Notes: generated by a model from the letters alone, not told the origin. Positions 17,142-26,309 are shown, counted from the first letter of the stretch. The stretch is 64,000 bases of DNA from an uncultured Ruminococcus sp. (GCA_902762785.1 CACWPL010000006.1:30105-94104), one strand, 5' to 3'. Numbers and translations are program-made.

Positions 17142-18662
17142 ATGAAGCACATCATCCGCAGGCTCCTCCCACTGGCACTGTCGGCCGCGCTCACGGTCGG
17201 CATGACCGGTACCCTGGCCGTCTCTGCCGAGGAGCACTATGACGTCTACAACTACGACCGCTGGGAGGAGGCCGTCCCCTCGCAGGCTGGCTATCTCGCG
17301 GCGCGCTCCGTGAGCGGCGAGGACCTGGGCATCGGCGATTTTTCCGAGCCCTCTGACATCTTCCGCGACGCCTATGACCAGTTCTTCATCGTGGATACGA
17401 AGAACGACCGCATCGTCGTCACGAACAGCGAGCTGACCGAGGTCGTCATGGTCATGGAGGACTTCACCATGCCGGACGGCTCCGTCACACACCTGAAGTC
17501 CCCCGAGGGCATTTACGTCTCCCCGGAGACCGACCTCGTCTACATCGCGGACTACAACAACTCCCGCGTCCTCGTCTGCGACTACGACTGCAACGTGACC
17601 ATGGAGCTGACCAAGCCCTCCTCGGAGCTGTTCTCCCAGGAGCTGACCTTCCTCCCGCAGAAGGTCCTGGCCGATAAGGCAGGCAATGTTTACATCGTCC
17701 TCGGCAACATCACCACCGGTGCGGCCATGTTCAACAATGAGGGCGAGTTCGTCGGCTACTACGGCGCGAACACGGTGGAGGCCACCTCGCAGGTCATCGC
17801 GAACTACTTCTGGAAGCTGATCTCCACGGAGGAGATGCGCTCCCGTCAGGCGCGCACCGTCCCCTCGGGCATCACGAATTTCGACCTTGACGACGAGGGC
17901 TTCATCTACACCTGCACCCAGTCCACCTCCCAGAAGAAGGACACGGTCAAGAAGCTCAACCCCGCGGGCACGAACCTCTTCTCCAGTCTGGAGACCTCCT
18001 GGGGCGACATCCAGTCGGTGTACGATGCCAATACCAATAAGAACTACCAGTCTATGATCTGCGACATCGAGATCTCGGACGACGGCAACATCAACTGCCT
18101 CGACCTGACCTCTGGACGCGTCTTCCAGTACGACGAGGAGGGCGAGCTGCTGTTCATCTTCGGCTCGAGCTCCGACCAGCTCGGCGGCTTCACCGAGGTC
18201 GCAGCGCTGGAGTCCTACGGCAACGAGATCCTTGTCGTGGACACGCGCAAGAACACCGTCACGATCTTCGAGGAGACGGACTTCGGCCGCATCGTCCATG
18301 ACGCGACCGTCAAGTACAACGGCGGCTACTACGAGGAGGCGCTCGACCCGTGGTTCGAGGTGCTCCAGTACGACGGCAACTACCGCCGCGCGTTCCTTGG
18401 CATCTCCGCGGCCTACCTCGTCCAGGGCAACTACGAGGGGTCGATGAAGTACGCCAAGCTCGCCGATTCGCCCTATCGCTACAACCGTGCTTTTGAGGGC
18501 TGGCGGCAGGAATGGCTCACGGAGCACACGTCTCTCGTGGTCATCGTGCTGCTGGTGATCGCTGCCGCGGCGGTCGCATGGAGCATCTACCGCAAGAAGC
18601 ACCCCAAGGACCGCAGCAAATACGACGTGACCCACGCAGGGCCCGTCAGAGAGGAGGAATGA
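17142..18662 (+). CDS. membrane-anchored NHL/beta-propeller-like protein
   Basis: A 506-residue exported protein. After a signal peptide (about 1-28) come repeats of the NHL/propeller kind (DIFRDAYDQFFIVDTKNDRI, GIYVSPETDLVYIADYNNSR, FDLDDEGFIYTCTQS, LESYGNEILVVDTRKNTV), spanning about 50-385. A short TPR-like helical pair follows (about 390-450), then one transmembrane segment (about 465-487) and a basic cytosolic tail. It is probably held at the outer membrane face beside the permeases and may present ligand or organise the complex. Its function in such operons is unknown. AAGGAGGGG precedes the ATG. Confidence 0.8.
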   Translation: MKHIIRRLLPLALSAALTVGMTGTLAVSAEEHYDVYNYDRWEEAVPSQAGYLAARSVSGEDLGIGDFSEPSDIFRDAYDQFFIVDTKNDRIVVTNSELTEVVMVMEDFTMPDGSVTHLKSPEGIYVSPETDLVYIADYNNSRVLVCDYDCNVTMELTKPSSELFSQELTFLPQKVLADKAGNVYIVLGNITTGAAMFNNEGEFVGYYGANTVEATSQVIANYFWKLISTEEMRSRQARTVPSGITNFDLDDEGFIYTCTQSTSQKKDTVKKLNPAGTNLFSSLETSWGDIQSVYDANTNKNYQSMICDIEISDDGNINCLDLTSGRVFQYDEEGELLFIFGSSSDQLGGFTEVAALESYGNEILVVDTRKNTVTIFEETDFGRIVHDATVKYNGGYYEEALDPWFEVLQYDGNYRRAFLGISAAYLVQGNYEGSMKYAKLADSPYRYNRAFEGWRQEWLTEHTSLVVIVLLVIAAAAVAWSIYRKKHPKDRSKYDVTHAGPVREEE

Positions 18663-18668
18663 ACTGCC

Positions 18669-19298
18669 ATGATGGATCTGACCGCACGGGAATGGGTCAC
18701 CCATTCCATCACCCACCCCTTCGAGGGGTTCGAGGACATGCGCTGGAAGAAGGCCGGCTCGATCAAGATCGCGTCCGTCATCGTCATCCTGTGGTTCATC
18801 GCCTCGATCTTCTATAACCGTCTGTACGGCTTCCAGTTCTATACGCAGCCGGACAAGATGTTCAACGTGATCCCCTACATCGTCCAGACGATCATCCTCT
18901 TTTTGACCTGGGTCGTCGGCAACTGGTCGATCTGCACGCTCCTCGATGGTGAGGGGACGGTGCGGAACATCTACATCTACAGCGCCTATGCGCTGATCCC
19001 GTACGTCGCGAGCATCTACATCGACGTCTTCCTCTCGCATTTCCTGATCCGTGACGAGATGGTCTTCATCCAGGCCGTCAGGATCATCGGGCTGCTGTGG
19101 ACGGTCGTGCTGGTGTTCTCGGCGATCAAGTCGGTGCATCAGTATTCCGTCCTCAAGACGATCCTCGCGATCGTCCTGACCATCGCTGCGATGCTCATCA
19201 TGCTCTTCCTGCTCGTGCTGCTCCTGTCGCTGTTCCAGCAGGTCTATGTGTTCATCTACTCGATCTACACAGAGCTGGCATATCGACTGAAAGTATAA
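18669..19298 (+). CDS. Yip1-like five-TM membrane protein
   Basis: A 209-residue protein with five hydrophobic helices (near residues 35-55, 72-92, 105-125, 140-160, 170-200). The N-terminus HPFEGFEDMRW and the segment YSAYALIPY are typical of the YIP1 family. Members of this family are often found next to ABC importers of this kind but have no defined role. GAGGAGG at the end of the preceding gene serves as Shine-Dalgarno, so the two are coupled. Confidence 0.8.
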   Translation: MMDLTAREWVTHSITHPFEGFEDMRWKKAGSIKIASVIVILWFIASIFYNRLYGFQFYTQPDKMFNVIPYIVQTIILFLTWVVGNWSICTLLDGEGTVRNIYIYSAYALIPYVASIYIDVFLSHFLIRDEMVFIQAVRIIGLLWTVVLVFSAIKSVHQYSVLKTILAIVLTIAAMLIMLFLLVLLLSLFQQVYVFIYSIYTELAYRLKV

Positions 19299-19310
19299 GG
19301 CGGTGATACC

Positions 19311-22136
19311 ATGCAGATGAAGATGATGAAACGCCTCTTGGCGTGCCTGCTCGCCGCCGCGATGCTCGCCCCCGCGAGCCTGCCGGCCGCAGCAGAGGAA
19401 GCGGAGGACGGTGCCGATACCGCCGTCTCCGAGGAGGCCGCAGCCGAGGAGGGCGCCGATGAGGGCGCTCCCGCAGAGGGCAGCGGCGAGCTGAACGTCG
19501 TCGAGGAGGAGGAGGAGGAATTCGACTCCACCGTCGACGAGGTACGGCAGTATCTGGATCTGATCGGGGAGGAGGACGGCTACGAGGTCTACCTCCGTCC
19601 CGATGATTATAAGGACAAGATCGAGGCCGACTGTGCCAAGAGATACAAGGATGAGGACGAGTGCAAGGACGCGGTCAAGGAGCTGGAGAAGCACCTTAAG
19701 CACGTCGAGCTCGCCCTGATCGACACCGAGCGCGGCCGCATGGCGGCGGAGCTCGAGGAGATCGAGAAGACCAAGGAGATGCACATCTATTTCAGCGAGG
19801 CGGGGAACTATCTCGTCTTCCTGAACGGCGACCAGACCAAGGTCGACCGCATCCGCTACCGCGTCTCCACGATCGACAGCGCCTACCTGTTCCTGACCAA
19901 GGACCAGCAGACCCTCGAGCGCTACAGCGAGGACTACAAGGAGGTCCTTGCGACGATGAAGAACGTCTACCAGAACGCGGTGAACACGCTCTTCCGCTCC
20001 GAGGATGAGCAATATCTCGCGCTCCTGAATGCCGACTGCGACGAGGTGGACTACTGCGTCCGCCGCGTCTGCGAGAACGACCAGATGGTGCTCCTCCTCG
20101 ATGAGGAGATGGGCATGCTCGGTCTGCAAAACAAGGCAAACGACTATATCTGGTGGTCGTCCCCGATCGGGGCGGCGCGTGATACCCGCGCGACCAAGCT
20201 GCTCGTGACCGACCTCCAGTCGTCCGCGGTGCTGACCACCGGCGACCGCACGACCCGCGGCGTCAGCAACTCCCGCTCGCGCAATGCCGCCGAGATGTCC
20301 TTCAAGGACCTTAAAAACGGCGTGCAGATCACCTACAAGTTCACCAAGGTCGGCGTGACCATCCCGATCACCTACACGCTCGAGGACGGCTATCTCGCCG
20401 CGAGCGTCAAGACCGCCGACATCAAGGAGACCCAGTCCGAGGCAGGCGTCGTGGCCACCCAGCTCACGATGCTCGGCAGCTTCGGTGCGGCCGCGCCCGA
20501 TGAGGAGGGCTACTTCGTCATCCCGGACGGCTGCGGCGCGCTGATCCGCTTCAACAACGGCAAGGAGACCAGCAAGAGCTATTCCGCCAAGGTCTACGGC
20601 CGCGACATCACCACCGTCCCGACCACCAAGCCCGCCGTGACCGAGAAGGTCGAGATGCCGGTCTTCGGCATCGTCAAGGGCGACAATGCCATGGCGGTCA
20701 TCGTGGACAAGGGCGATGGCAACGTGACGCTCAATGCGGCCGTCTCCGGGCAGTCGCTGAGCTCGTTCAACACCTGCAATTTCAACTTCACGCTCCGCGG
20801 GTCGGATACGTTCTACATGTCCGGCGATGCGGGCAACCTGACCGTCTTCGAGGAGGGCCCCATCAAGCAGCCGGAGCTCTCCGTGCGCTACTACCCGATC
20901 GCGGGCGACGACCTGAGCTATGCCGACATCGCCGACACCTACCGGGACTATCTCCTGAACGACGGCGGCGTCTCCGTCAAGACACAGCCGGACACCGCCG
21001 CGCTCTATCTCGACCTTTATGGCGGCACGATGAAGTCCCGTTCCATCCTCGGCATCCCGATCACGCTGAAGACGTCCATGACTTCCTTCGAGGAGGGCCT
21101 GGAGATCGTGCAGGGGCTCGAGTCGCAGGGCGTGGACGACATGGTCGTCGTCTACAACAACTGGACGAACGAGGGCATCTCCGGCAAGGTCGACACCAAG
21201 GCCAAGCCCGCGGGCGTCCTCGGCGGCACGAGCGGCCTCGAAAAGCTCACGACGTTCCTCGATGAGAAGGGCTTCGCGTTCTATCCGTCCGTGGACAACA
21301 AGGTGTTCAAGTCCGGCAACGGCTATTTCACCTTCCTCGACACGACGATCCGCATCTCCAATTCCTATTCGCGCCAGCTCAACTACAACCTCTCCTACGG
21401 CGTCCAGGACACCAGCAAGAAAACGCAGTCCCTCCTGACGCCGGGCAAGTTCACCGAGATCTACGGCAAGATCGCGAACGACTATTCGGCAAAGGGGCTC
21501 CAGGGCGTCTCCCTCGGCTCCATGACCTCGACCCTGTGGGGCGACTACGGCAAGCAAAACATGGGACGCGACGACACCAAGGCCGCGCTCCAGGAGAGCT
21601 ACCAGACGATCGGCGACAAGGGATTGAGCCTCCTCGCCGACACCTGCGCCGCCTACGCGTTCCCGTATGCCGACCGCATCACGGACGCGCCGCTCCAGTC
21701 GAGCGGGTTCGATGTGTTCGACGAGGACGTGCCGTTCTATCAGATGGTGCTGCACGGCGTGCTGCCGTATGCCGGCACGGCCATCAACGCGAGCGCGGAC
21801 AGCGATGCGGCGTTCCTGACCTCCGTCGCGACCGGCTGCGATCCTGCCTATGACATGATCTACGCCGAGGCCAGCGACCTCAAGGACACGCTCTTCGATG
21901 TCTACTATTATTCGCATTACGCTTTCTGGACGGACACGGCCGCGCAGCAGTACCGCATCGCGAAGGACGTGCTCGCGCCCGTGAGCGACAGCGTCATCAC
22001 GGACTATGTCCGCGAGGGCGACGAATCCGTGACGACCTACGAGAACGGCACCGTCGTCACCGTCAATTATGCCGACAAGACCATCACCTCCGGCGGCAAG
22101 ACCTGGTCGCTCGAGGATGCTGAGAAAGGGGAGTGA
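19311..22136 (+). CDS. large secreted DUF5696-like protein
   Basis: A 941-residue exported protein. After the signal peptide (about 1-26) is a very acidic low-complexity linker (about 28-70), then a coiled-coil-rich segment and a long region resembling DUF5696 (about 280-930), which has the look of a beta-sandwich plus TIM-barrel glycosidase-like body (YFVIPDGCGALIRFNNG, LYLDLYGGTMKSRSILGIP, DDMVVVYNNWTNEGI, FYPSVDNKVF). No catalytic residues can be assigned by eye. It may process or bind the transported glycan. AAGGCGG precedes the start. Confidence 0.75.
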   Translation: MQMKMMKRLLACLLAAAMLAPASLPAAAEEAEDGADTAVSEEAAAEEGADEGAPAEGSGELNVVEEEEEEFDSTVDEVRQYLDLIGEEDGYEVYLRPDDYKDKIEADCAKRYKDEDECKDAVKELEKHLKHVELALIDTERGRMAAELEEIEKTKEMHIYFSEAGNYLVFLNGDQTKVDRIRYRVSTIDSAYLFLTKDQQTLERYSEDYKEVLATMKNVYQNAVNTLFRSEDEQYLALLNADCDEVDYCVRRVCENDQMVLLLDEEMGMLGLQNKANDYIWWSSPIGAARDTRATKLLVTDLQSSAVLTTGDRTTRGVSNSRSRNAAEMSFKDLKNGVQITYKFTKVGVTIPITYTLEDGYLAASVKTADIKETQSEAGVVATQLTMLGSFGAAAPDEEGYFVIPDGCGALIRFNNGKETSKSYSAKVYGRDITTVPTTKPAVTEKVEMPVFGIVKGDNAMAVIVDKGDGNVTLNAAVSGQSLSSFNTCNFNFTLRGSDTFYMSGDAGNLTVFEEGPIKQPELSVRYYPIAGDDLSYADIADTYRDYLLNDGGVSVKTQPDTAALYLDLYGGTMKSRSILGIPITLKTSMTSFEEGLEIVQGLESQGVDDMVVVYNNWTNEGISGKVDTKAKPAGVLGGTSGLEKLTTFLDEKGFAFYPSVDNKVFKSGNGYFTFLDTTIRISNSYSRQLNYNLSYGVQDTSKKTQSLLTPGKFTEIYGKIANDYSAKGLQGVSLGSMTSTLWGDYGKQNMGRDDTKAALQESYQTIGDKGLSLLADTCAAYAFPYADRITDAPLQSSGFDVFDEDVPFYQMVLHGVLPYAGTAINASADSDAAFLTSVATGCDPAYDMIYAEASDLKDTLFDVYYYSHYAFWTDTAAQQYRIAKDVLAPVSDSVITDYVREGDESVTTYENGTVVTVNYADKTITSGGKTWSLEDAEKGE

Positions 22137-22142
22137 TCCGAG

Positions 22143-23039
22143 ATGCTGAAAATGCCTTATGAAAAACGCAAGGGGCTTTACGGCTACGGCTTCATCGCCC
22201 TGTGGCTCGTCGGCACGATCATCTGGTTCCTGTATCCGCTGCTCGAATCCCTGCGCTATTCCTTCATGGAGGTGCGCCCCGAGAAGGGCGGCATGCAGGG
22301 CAGCTGGATCGGACTGGATAACTATATCTATGTATTCACCGCAGACCAGAACTACTCCAAGTATCTGGTGAGCGTCCTGATCGAGACGGCCTGGAAAACG
22401 CCGCTGATCCTGATCTTCTCGCTGTTCATCGCGGTCATCCTGAACCAGAAGTTCAAGGGACGCACGTTCGCGAGAGCGGTCTTCTTCCTGCCTGTCATCA
22501 TCGCGACCGGCCCCGTCTACAGCATCATCAACGGCGACATCTCCAAGAGCGGCGCCGCGAGCGCGGGGCAGTTCTCGACCATGTTCTCCACCGACCTGAT
22601 GGGCGAGCTCTTCCAGTTCATCGGCATCTACGGTCTTTCTGACAAGATGCAGACGATCGTCGAGACCGTCTCGAACAACATCTTCGGCATCGTGTGGAGC
22701 GCGGGCATCCAGATCCTGATCTTCCTCGCCGCGCTGCAAAACATCCCCGTTTCCGCAAAGGAGGCGGCGCAGATGGAGGGCGCGACGGCCTGGGAGTATT
22801 TCTGGAAGATCACGCTGCCCTATGTGTCCCCGATGATCCTCGCGTGCCTGATCTTCACGGTCATCGACTCCTTCACGGCGCCGGATAACCTGGTCATGGG
22901 CCGTGTCCTGGACATGCAGAGCGACTGGCAGTACGGCCACGCGGCCGCGATGGCGTGGATCTATTTCGCCATCGTATTGGCAGCCGTCGGGATCATCACA
23001 GCGATCCTGAACATGTTCATCTATTACGAAGTAGAGTAA
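22143..23039 (+). CDS. ABC sugar transporter permease (MalF type), pair 2
   Basis: A 298-residue permease with six membrane segments and the EAA loop KEAAQMEGATAWEYFWKITLP. It is not a close copy of the first MalF-type permease: the loops and N-terminus differ. It starts six bases after the stop of the DUF5696-like gene, within the same transcript. Confidence 0.92.
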   Translation: MLKMPYEKRKGLYGYGFIALWLVGTIIWFLYPLLESLRYSFMEVRPEKGGMQGSWIGLDNYIYVFTADQNYSKYLVSVLIETAWKTPLILIFSLFIAVILNQKFKGRTFARAVFFLPVIIATGPVYSIINGDISKSGAASAGQFSTMFSTDLMGELFQFIGIYGLSDKMQTIVETVSNNIFGIVWSAGIQILIFLAALQNIPVSAKEAAQMEGATAWEYFWKITLPYVSPMILACLIFTVIDSFTAPDNLVMGRVLDMQSDWQYGHAAAMAWIYFAIVLAAVGIITAILNMFIYYEVE

Positions 23040-23052
23040 GGAGGCGACCGCA

Positions 23053-24111
23053 ATGGCAAAAGAAAGACCCGTAGTGGCACCGGACGGTGTCGTCGTGGGC
23101 GGCGGTCTCTCCAAGAAGGAGATCCGCAAGATCCACGAACGCAACATGAACCAGGAGGAGATCGCCTACCTGCGCCGCAAGGAGGCCATCGAGAAGGTCT
23201 GGCCGATCGCACGGTTCTTCATCCTCTTCGGCCTGTGCTTCATCATCCTTTACCCGCTGATCTACATGGTGAGCTGTGCCTTCCGCGCACAGGATGACAT
23301 GAACGACCCCACCGTCATGTGGATCCCGCGCCACTTCACCCTCAAGATCCTTAAGCAGACCATGGACGCCATGGACTTCTGGCCGACCTTCGGCAACACG
23401 CTGCTGCTGAACATCGGCTGTTCGCTCGTGCAGGTCGTGACCTGTGCGATCACGGGCTACGGCTTCGCACGCTTCCGCTTCAAGGGCAAGAACCTGCTCT
23501 TCGCGCTGGTGCTCATGCAGATCCTGGTGCCGAGCCAGATCATCGCGATCCCGCAGTATATGGAGTTCCGCTACTGCCTCGGCCTGCAGCCGCTGATCGA
23601 GAAGCTCGACCCCGCGCTCGGCGCGAAGTTCAACCTGATCGACTCCCCGCTGACGATGTACCTCCCCGCGCTGATGGCAAACGGCATCCGCGCCGGTCTG
23701 ATGATCTTCATCTTCCGGCAGTTCTTCCGCGGCCTGCCCAAGGAGCTCGAGGACGCCGCCTATCTCGACGGCTGCGGCCCGTTCCGCACCTTCGTGCAGG
23801 TCATGGTCCCGAACGCCTCGTCGTCCTTCCTGACGGTGTTCCTGTTCTCGGTCGTTTGGTACTGGAACGATTTCTATGTTTCGTCCACGTTCTTCACGCA
23901 GAACAAGACCATGGCGCTCATGCTGAAGAACCTGAACACGCGCCTCTCGCTGGTGCTGTTCAATTCGGCGACGGTCGAGATCTCGCCGCGTGAGCAGATC
24001 CTCTGGATGGAGGCCGGCTGCCTGCTGGCCGTCCTGCCGCTGCTCATCATGTATATCTTCCTGCAAAAGTATTTCACCGAAGGCATCGAGCGTTCGGGTC
24101 TGGTCGGCTGA
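23053..24111 (+). CDS. ABC sugar transporter permease (MalG type), pair 2
   Basis: A 352-residue permease; the EAA loop reads EDAAYLDGCGPFRTFVQVMVP. An extra N-terminal cytosolic stretch of about 50 residues (KKEIRKIHERNMNQEE) makes it longer than the usual 280-290. TAAGGAGG precedes the start. Last gene of the operon; a strong terminator follows. Confidence 0.92.
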   Translation: MAKERPVVAPDGVVVGGGLSKKEIRKIHERNMNQEEIAYLRRKEAIEKVWPIARFFILFGLCFIILYPLIYMVSCAFRAQDDMNDPTVMWIPRHFTLKILKQTMDAMDFWPTFGNTLLLNIGCSLVQVVTCAITGYGFARFRFKGKNLLFALVLMQILVPSQIIAIPQYMEFRYCLGLQPLIEKLDPALGAKFNLIDSPLTMYLPALMANGIRAGLMIFIFRQFFRGLPKELEDAAYLDGCGPFRTFVQVMVPNASSSFLTVFLFSVVWYWNDFYVSSTFFTQNKTMALMLKNLNTRLSLVLFNSATVEISPREQILWMEAGCLLAVLPLLIMYIFLQKYFTEGIERSGLVG

Positions 24112-24170
24112 CGGGAGCTGTCCCGATCAGATCTTGGGCGCGCCGTCCTCGGGACGGTCTGCCGAAATGC

Positions 24171-24204
24171 AAGGACGCTCCCTGGTCCGGGGAGCGTCCT
24201 TTCT
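24171..24204 (+). terminator. terminator of the ABC operon
   Basis: AAGGACGCTCC (24171-24181) pairs with GGAGCGTCCTT (24191-24201), then TTTCT. A second stem (CTTGGG/CCCAAG, about 24209-24225) follows. Confidence 0.85.
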
Positions 24205-24289
24205 ATCCTTGGGCACGTCCCAAGGGAGATGCCTTCGTCTCGTTTTTGACTTGACACTTTTTCTAACTTTTTCTAAAGGAGGGATCGCT

Positions 24290-25156
24290 ATGGATGGAAT
24301 GGAACGGAACACCTGCCTGTTCTGCGGTGAGATGCGTGATGCATCCCGTGAACAGCGGTCGTTCATCGCAGAACTCGTGCAGACGACGCTCTCATCGCTC
24401 TGCTGTGACGTGACGATCGCCGATCCATCTGACCCGGAGAAGCTCGACCGTTTGGCGGACAGTACGGATCTGTGTGTCTTCGATGTGACAGGGGACGATC
24501 CGCTGGTCTGGTATGTGTACGGGCGGCGCAGGGCGCTCGAAAAGCCGGTCGTCCTGCTGTGTGAGAAGGACGCTGCGTCGCGGTGTGCCGCTTTGATGGA
24601 CGAGATGGTCCTGCCGTACAGTACAGATGCCGGTGAGCAGCGAGACCTGCGCAAACGGCTCGCGGAAAGGGCGGCACATATCCTGACGCGAAGTGGGGGC
24701 CCCGAAGAAGCCGAACACGGTGCGCTCTTCGACGAGATCGATCGTGTCCTCGAGGAGCGGCTCGCCTGCCTTGTCAGTCTCGATGATGACATCCGCACCC
24801 AGCTCGACTCCTGGCGGCAGCAGACGGTCTCTCAGCTCCATGAGGCGGCCCGCATGGCCGACACCGCACCGCCTGCCGGACAAACGCTCCAGCAATGGTT
24901 CGACCGCCGCATGGATGAGGCCGTCGCGCAGATGCGGTCAGAGCGCACACGCTATGTCGATGACGCACATCTGCGGGAGCTGTTCGACCAGTACCTCGAC
25001 AAGAGCATCGCCCGGATGCGCGGGAGCACTGCCGATCCGACCGTCCGTGCCGGTGAGACGCTCCAGCAATGGTTCGACAAGCGTCTCGATCAGGTCGTGT
25101 CCCAGCTCGCGGACATGCTCGAGGGCAGGGAGATGGGAGAAAGGGATAGAAAGTAG
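24290..25156 (+). CDS. degenerate TIR/deoxyribosyltransferase-like coiled-coil protein
   Basis: A 288-residue soluble protein. Residues 1-140 align by eye with the N-terminal domain of the next gene: NTCLFCGEMRDASREQRSF against YTCFVICRIGEMDSPERKR, and LCVFDVTGDDPLVWYVYG against LCICDVSIENMNVFYELG, ending in KPVVLLCEKD against KPMILMREKD. The Glu that is catalytic in this superfamily is Val76 here, so it is probably an inactive paralogue. The C-terminal half is charged and helical, with TLQQWFDRRMDEAVAQM repeated as TLQQWFDKRLDQVVSQL about 55 residues later. AAAGGAGGG precedes the ATG. No convincing -10 goes with the TTGACA at 24251. Codon use is less biased than that of neighbouring genes. 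Confidence 0.8.
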   Translation: MDGMERNTCLFCGEMRDASREQRSFIAELVQTTLSSLCCDVTIADPSDPEKLDRLADSTDLCVFDVTGDDPLVWYVYGRRRALEKPVVLLCEKDAASRCAALMDEMVLPYSTDAGEQRDLRKRLAERAAHILTRSGGPEEAEHGALFDEIDRVLEERLACLVSLDDDIRTQLDSWRQQTVSQLHEAARMADTAPPAGQTLQQWFDRRMDEAVAQMRSERTRYVDDAHLRELFDQYLDKSIARMRGSTADPTVRAGETLQQWFDKRLDQVVSQLADMLEGREMGERDRK

Positions 25157-25159
25157 GGG

Positions 25160-26203
25160 ATGGGAATGGACAAGAAATACACCTGTTTCGTCATCTGCCG
25201 GATCGGCGAGATGGATTCGCCTGAACGCAAACGGATGGAGGATCTTTTGGAGCTCGTCATCACGGATGTACTGGAGCCGATGGGGTTTCAAGTCGTGACC
25301 GGCGAGAAGTACCATAACACCGGCAGCATCTCAGACGATGTGCTGACCGCCATCCGGGAGGCCGATCTGTGCATCTGCGATGTCAGCATCGAGAACATGA
25401 ACGTGTTTTATGAGCTCGGCTACTGTAAGGCGCTCGATAAACCGATGATCCTGATGAGAGAGAAGGATGCACAGGGCACGCTGCCCGTTGACATCAACAA
25501 TTTCCAGCATGTGACCTTCGACCTGAAGGATGCGAAGCTGAACAAGAAGAGCCGCATTGATCTGCGGCATCATGTCGAGCATCATCTCAAGGCCATCTTA
25601 GAGCGCAAAGCGTCAGAGGAGCCTCTAACTGACGATGCAGTGGCCACGCAGGGGGCACTCGATCAAGGCCTGCTCGACCTGTCGGATGTGGTCGATGCTG
25701 GGCTAAGGCAGTACATCGGGGCGCAGAACGACAGGCTCGATGTCCTTCAGGAGAAGCTCGAGGCCATCGATTCACTTCTGAAAGAGTGCTGGATGGCACA
25801 GGGGGATACGAGGACGATCCTTGAAACGAGCACATCGCAGATCGTAGATCTGATATGGCGTTCACAAAATGATAATGCGAACGCATTGAATGAAGCTCTA
25901 AGAACGGAGCATCAGATCACGAGAGACATGCTGGAGAACGGCTTTATGGCGACCAAAGGCTTGATCGAGGAAACACAGAGAGAGGGTGTGGCGCGCACGT
26001 CCGAGGTCTTTACCGATACGGTCGAAAGAGAGCAGCAAATGACGAGAGAGATGCTGGAGAACGGCTTTATGGCGACCAAGACTTTGATCGAGGAGACCGA
26101 TCGAGAGAATGCACACCATGCGGTCGACACGGTGACGGCTGTCATCGCGGCGGCGACGGACAGGGTCGTCAAAGACATCACAGATGCGATCATGCACCCC
26201 TGA
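25160..26203 (+). CDS. TIR-like / nucleoside deoxyribosyltransferase-like protein with coiled-coil tail
   Basis: A 347-residue soluble protein. The N-terminal domain (about 1-150) belongs to the family with the opening CFVIxxIGE and the motif NVFYELGYCKALDKP, whose Glu (residue 85) corresponds to the catalytic Glu of deoxyribosyltransferases and TIR NADases. It is followed by a long helical tail (about 160-345) with a 41-residue near-perfect duplication around ITRDMLENGFMATK and MTREMLENGFMATK. The start is 3 bases after the preceding stop; ATG 25166 is an alternative. The family fold is expected to hydrolyse a nucleotide or NAD N-glycosidic bond. Active and dead paralogues side by side suggest a regulated effector. 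Confidence 0.82.
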   Translation: MGMDKKYTCFVICRIGEMDSPERKRMEDLLELVITDVLEPMGFQVVTGEKYHNTGSISDDVLTAIREADLCICDVSIENMNVFYELGYCKALDKPMILMREKDAQGTLPVDINNFQHVTFDLKDAKLNKKSRIDLRHHVEHHLKAILERKASEEPLTDDAVATQGALDQGLLDLSDVVDAGLRQYIGAQNDRLDVLQEKLEAIDSLLKECWMAQGDTRTILETSTSQIVDLIWRSQNDNANALNEALRTEHQITRDMLENGFMATKGLIEETQREGVARTSEVFTDTVEREQQMTREMLENGFMATKTLIEETDRENAHHAVDTVTAVIAAATDRVVKDITDAIMHP

Positions 26204-26262
26204 TGAACGGACTCCTTCTCCCGATCGCGCCCGCCATCCGGGATCGGGTCCGTGCATGAGAG
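26204..26262 (+). terminator. possible terminator hairpin
   Basis: ACGGAC...CCCGATC pairs with GATCGGG...GTCCGT just after the TIR-like gene, but without a T-run. A second stem (ATGAGAG/CTCTCAT, 26257-26274) follows. Confidence 0.4.
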
Positions 26263-26274
26263 CCGCACTCTCAT

Positions 26275-26297
26275 AAATGTAAAAAATATTTACATTT
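26275..26297. promoter_or_regulatory. inverted repeat upstream of the NfeD promoter
   Basis: AAATGTAAA (26275-26283) and TTTACATTT (26289-26297) form perfect 9-bp arms with a 5-base centre, ending 12 bp before the -35 box. A likely activator or repressor site. Confidence 0.5.
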
Positions 26298-26309
26298 TGG
26301 AGAAACCCA

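Noticed and set aside
15216-23147. A 2643-codon open frame on the minus strand across the ABC operon
   Set aside because: It lies antisense to six motif-bearing genes, and its residues are the Asp/Arg/His/Leu-rich mix expected from reversed high-GC codons. No domain is recognisable.
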